DNA from: Deltaproteobacteria bacterium
GTDB lineage: Bacteria; Desulfobacterota; DSM-4660; Desulfatiglandales; HGW-15
Reading direction: 5' to 3'
Assembly (NCBI GenBank): GCA_030671095.1
Contig: DAOVAK010000163.1
Span: 1 to 6,484 of the forward strand
Length of the DNA: 6,484 nt
Notes under the pieces: model-generated
What the model was told of the DNA's origin: nothing
The model's database searches: none
Seen by the model: the letters and a program-made list of their open reading frames with translations, nothing else
Translations under genes and position numbers: made by a program
Part shown: piece after piece, positions 6,345 to 6,484 of the stretch
How the letters are laid out: each line of letters begins with the position of its first letter
Numbering within the stretch: position 1 is the stretch's first letter

Positions 6345-6484
6345 ATGTTTCTCCTTTTGGTATCCAGCCGCATGGAGAAAATCTCAAATGCCAGGGATGT
6401 TAAGCAGAGAGCAATTTTGAAAGGCATCAGGATCTAGACATTTAGCTCATTGATGTAACGAATCGTAAAATACCCACCTAATTA

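Noticed and set aside
6345..6360. AAGGAG run on the minus strand as the ribosome site of a small upstream gene
   Set aside because: No ATG or GTG follows at a suitable distance; it is immediately upstream of the -35 box and is better seen as part of the promoter region.
6389..6427. Inverted ATGCC ... GGCAT as a terminator or hairpin upstream of the operon
   Set aside because: The arms are only five bases with a loop of about 30 bases and no T-run follows, so it does not look like a terminator.

Overview
The window holds a single minus-strand operon. It has four complete genes and the first eight codons of a fifth, and it reads from about position 6310 down past position 1. Spacers between genes are only 17 to 36 bases, no terminator-like hairpin is visible in them, and one good sigma70-type promoter sits upstream of the first gene. 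The nature of the genes suggests a strict anaerobe: a soluble molybdenum/tungsten bis-pterin enzyme, many low-potential iron-sulfur clusters, and an ADP-forming acyl-CoA synthetase. Base composition is moderate and motif style fits sulfate-reducing or syntrophic Desulfobacterota ('Deltaproteobacteria'), but this taxonomic guess rests on family resemblance only.

Layout in order of transcription. Positions 6233-6484 are intergenic, with a promoter (TTGACA / TATAAG, 16-base spacer) and two small repeats that could be operator sites. 6232-4136 encodes a 698-residue catalytic subunit of the DMSO reductase family, closest in motif style to the polysulfide/thiosulfate/arsenate reductase branch, without an export signal. 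4111-3611 encodes a 166-residue protein with ligands for four [4Fe-4S] clusters. 3579-1450 encodes a 709-residue flavoprotein of the GltD/NfnB type, with an N-terminal part that resembles the C-terminal domain of NuoF without its cluster cysteines, and a C-terminal 2[4Fe-4S] ferredoxin plus a CxxC...CxxC knuckle. 1413-43 encodes the alpha (CoA-binding, phosphohistidine) part of an ADP-forming acyl-CoA synthetase. The gene starting at position 25 runs off the window and is probably the matching ATP-grasp beta subunit.

Working model (inference): the first three products form a soluble complex. Electrons would pass between NAD(P)H at the flavoprotein, its ferredoxin domain, the four-cluster subunit, and the Mo/W-bis-pterin site. 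No membrane anchor (NrfD/PsrC type) and no Tat signal are present, so this is not a standard periplasmic respiratory reductase. Co-transcription with an acyl-CoA synthetase suggests that the substrate or product is a carboxylic acid or acyl-CoA, with the synthetase either harvesting ATP from the thioester or activating the acid. The actual substrate cannot be read from the sequence.
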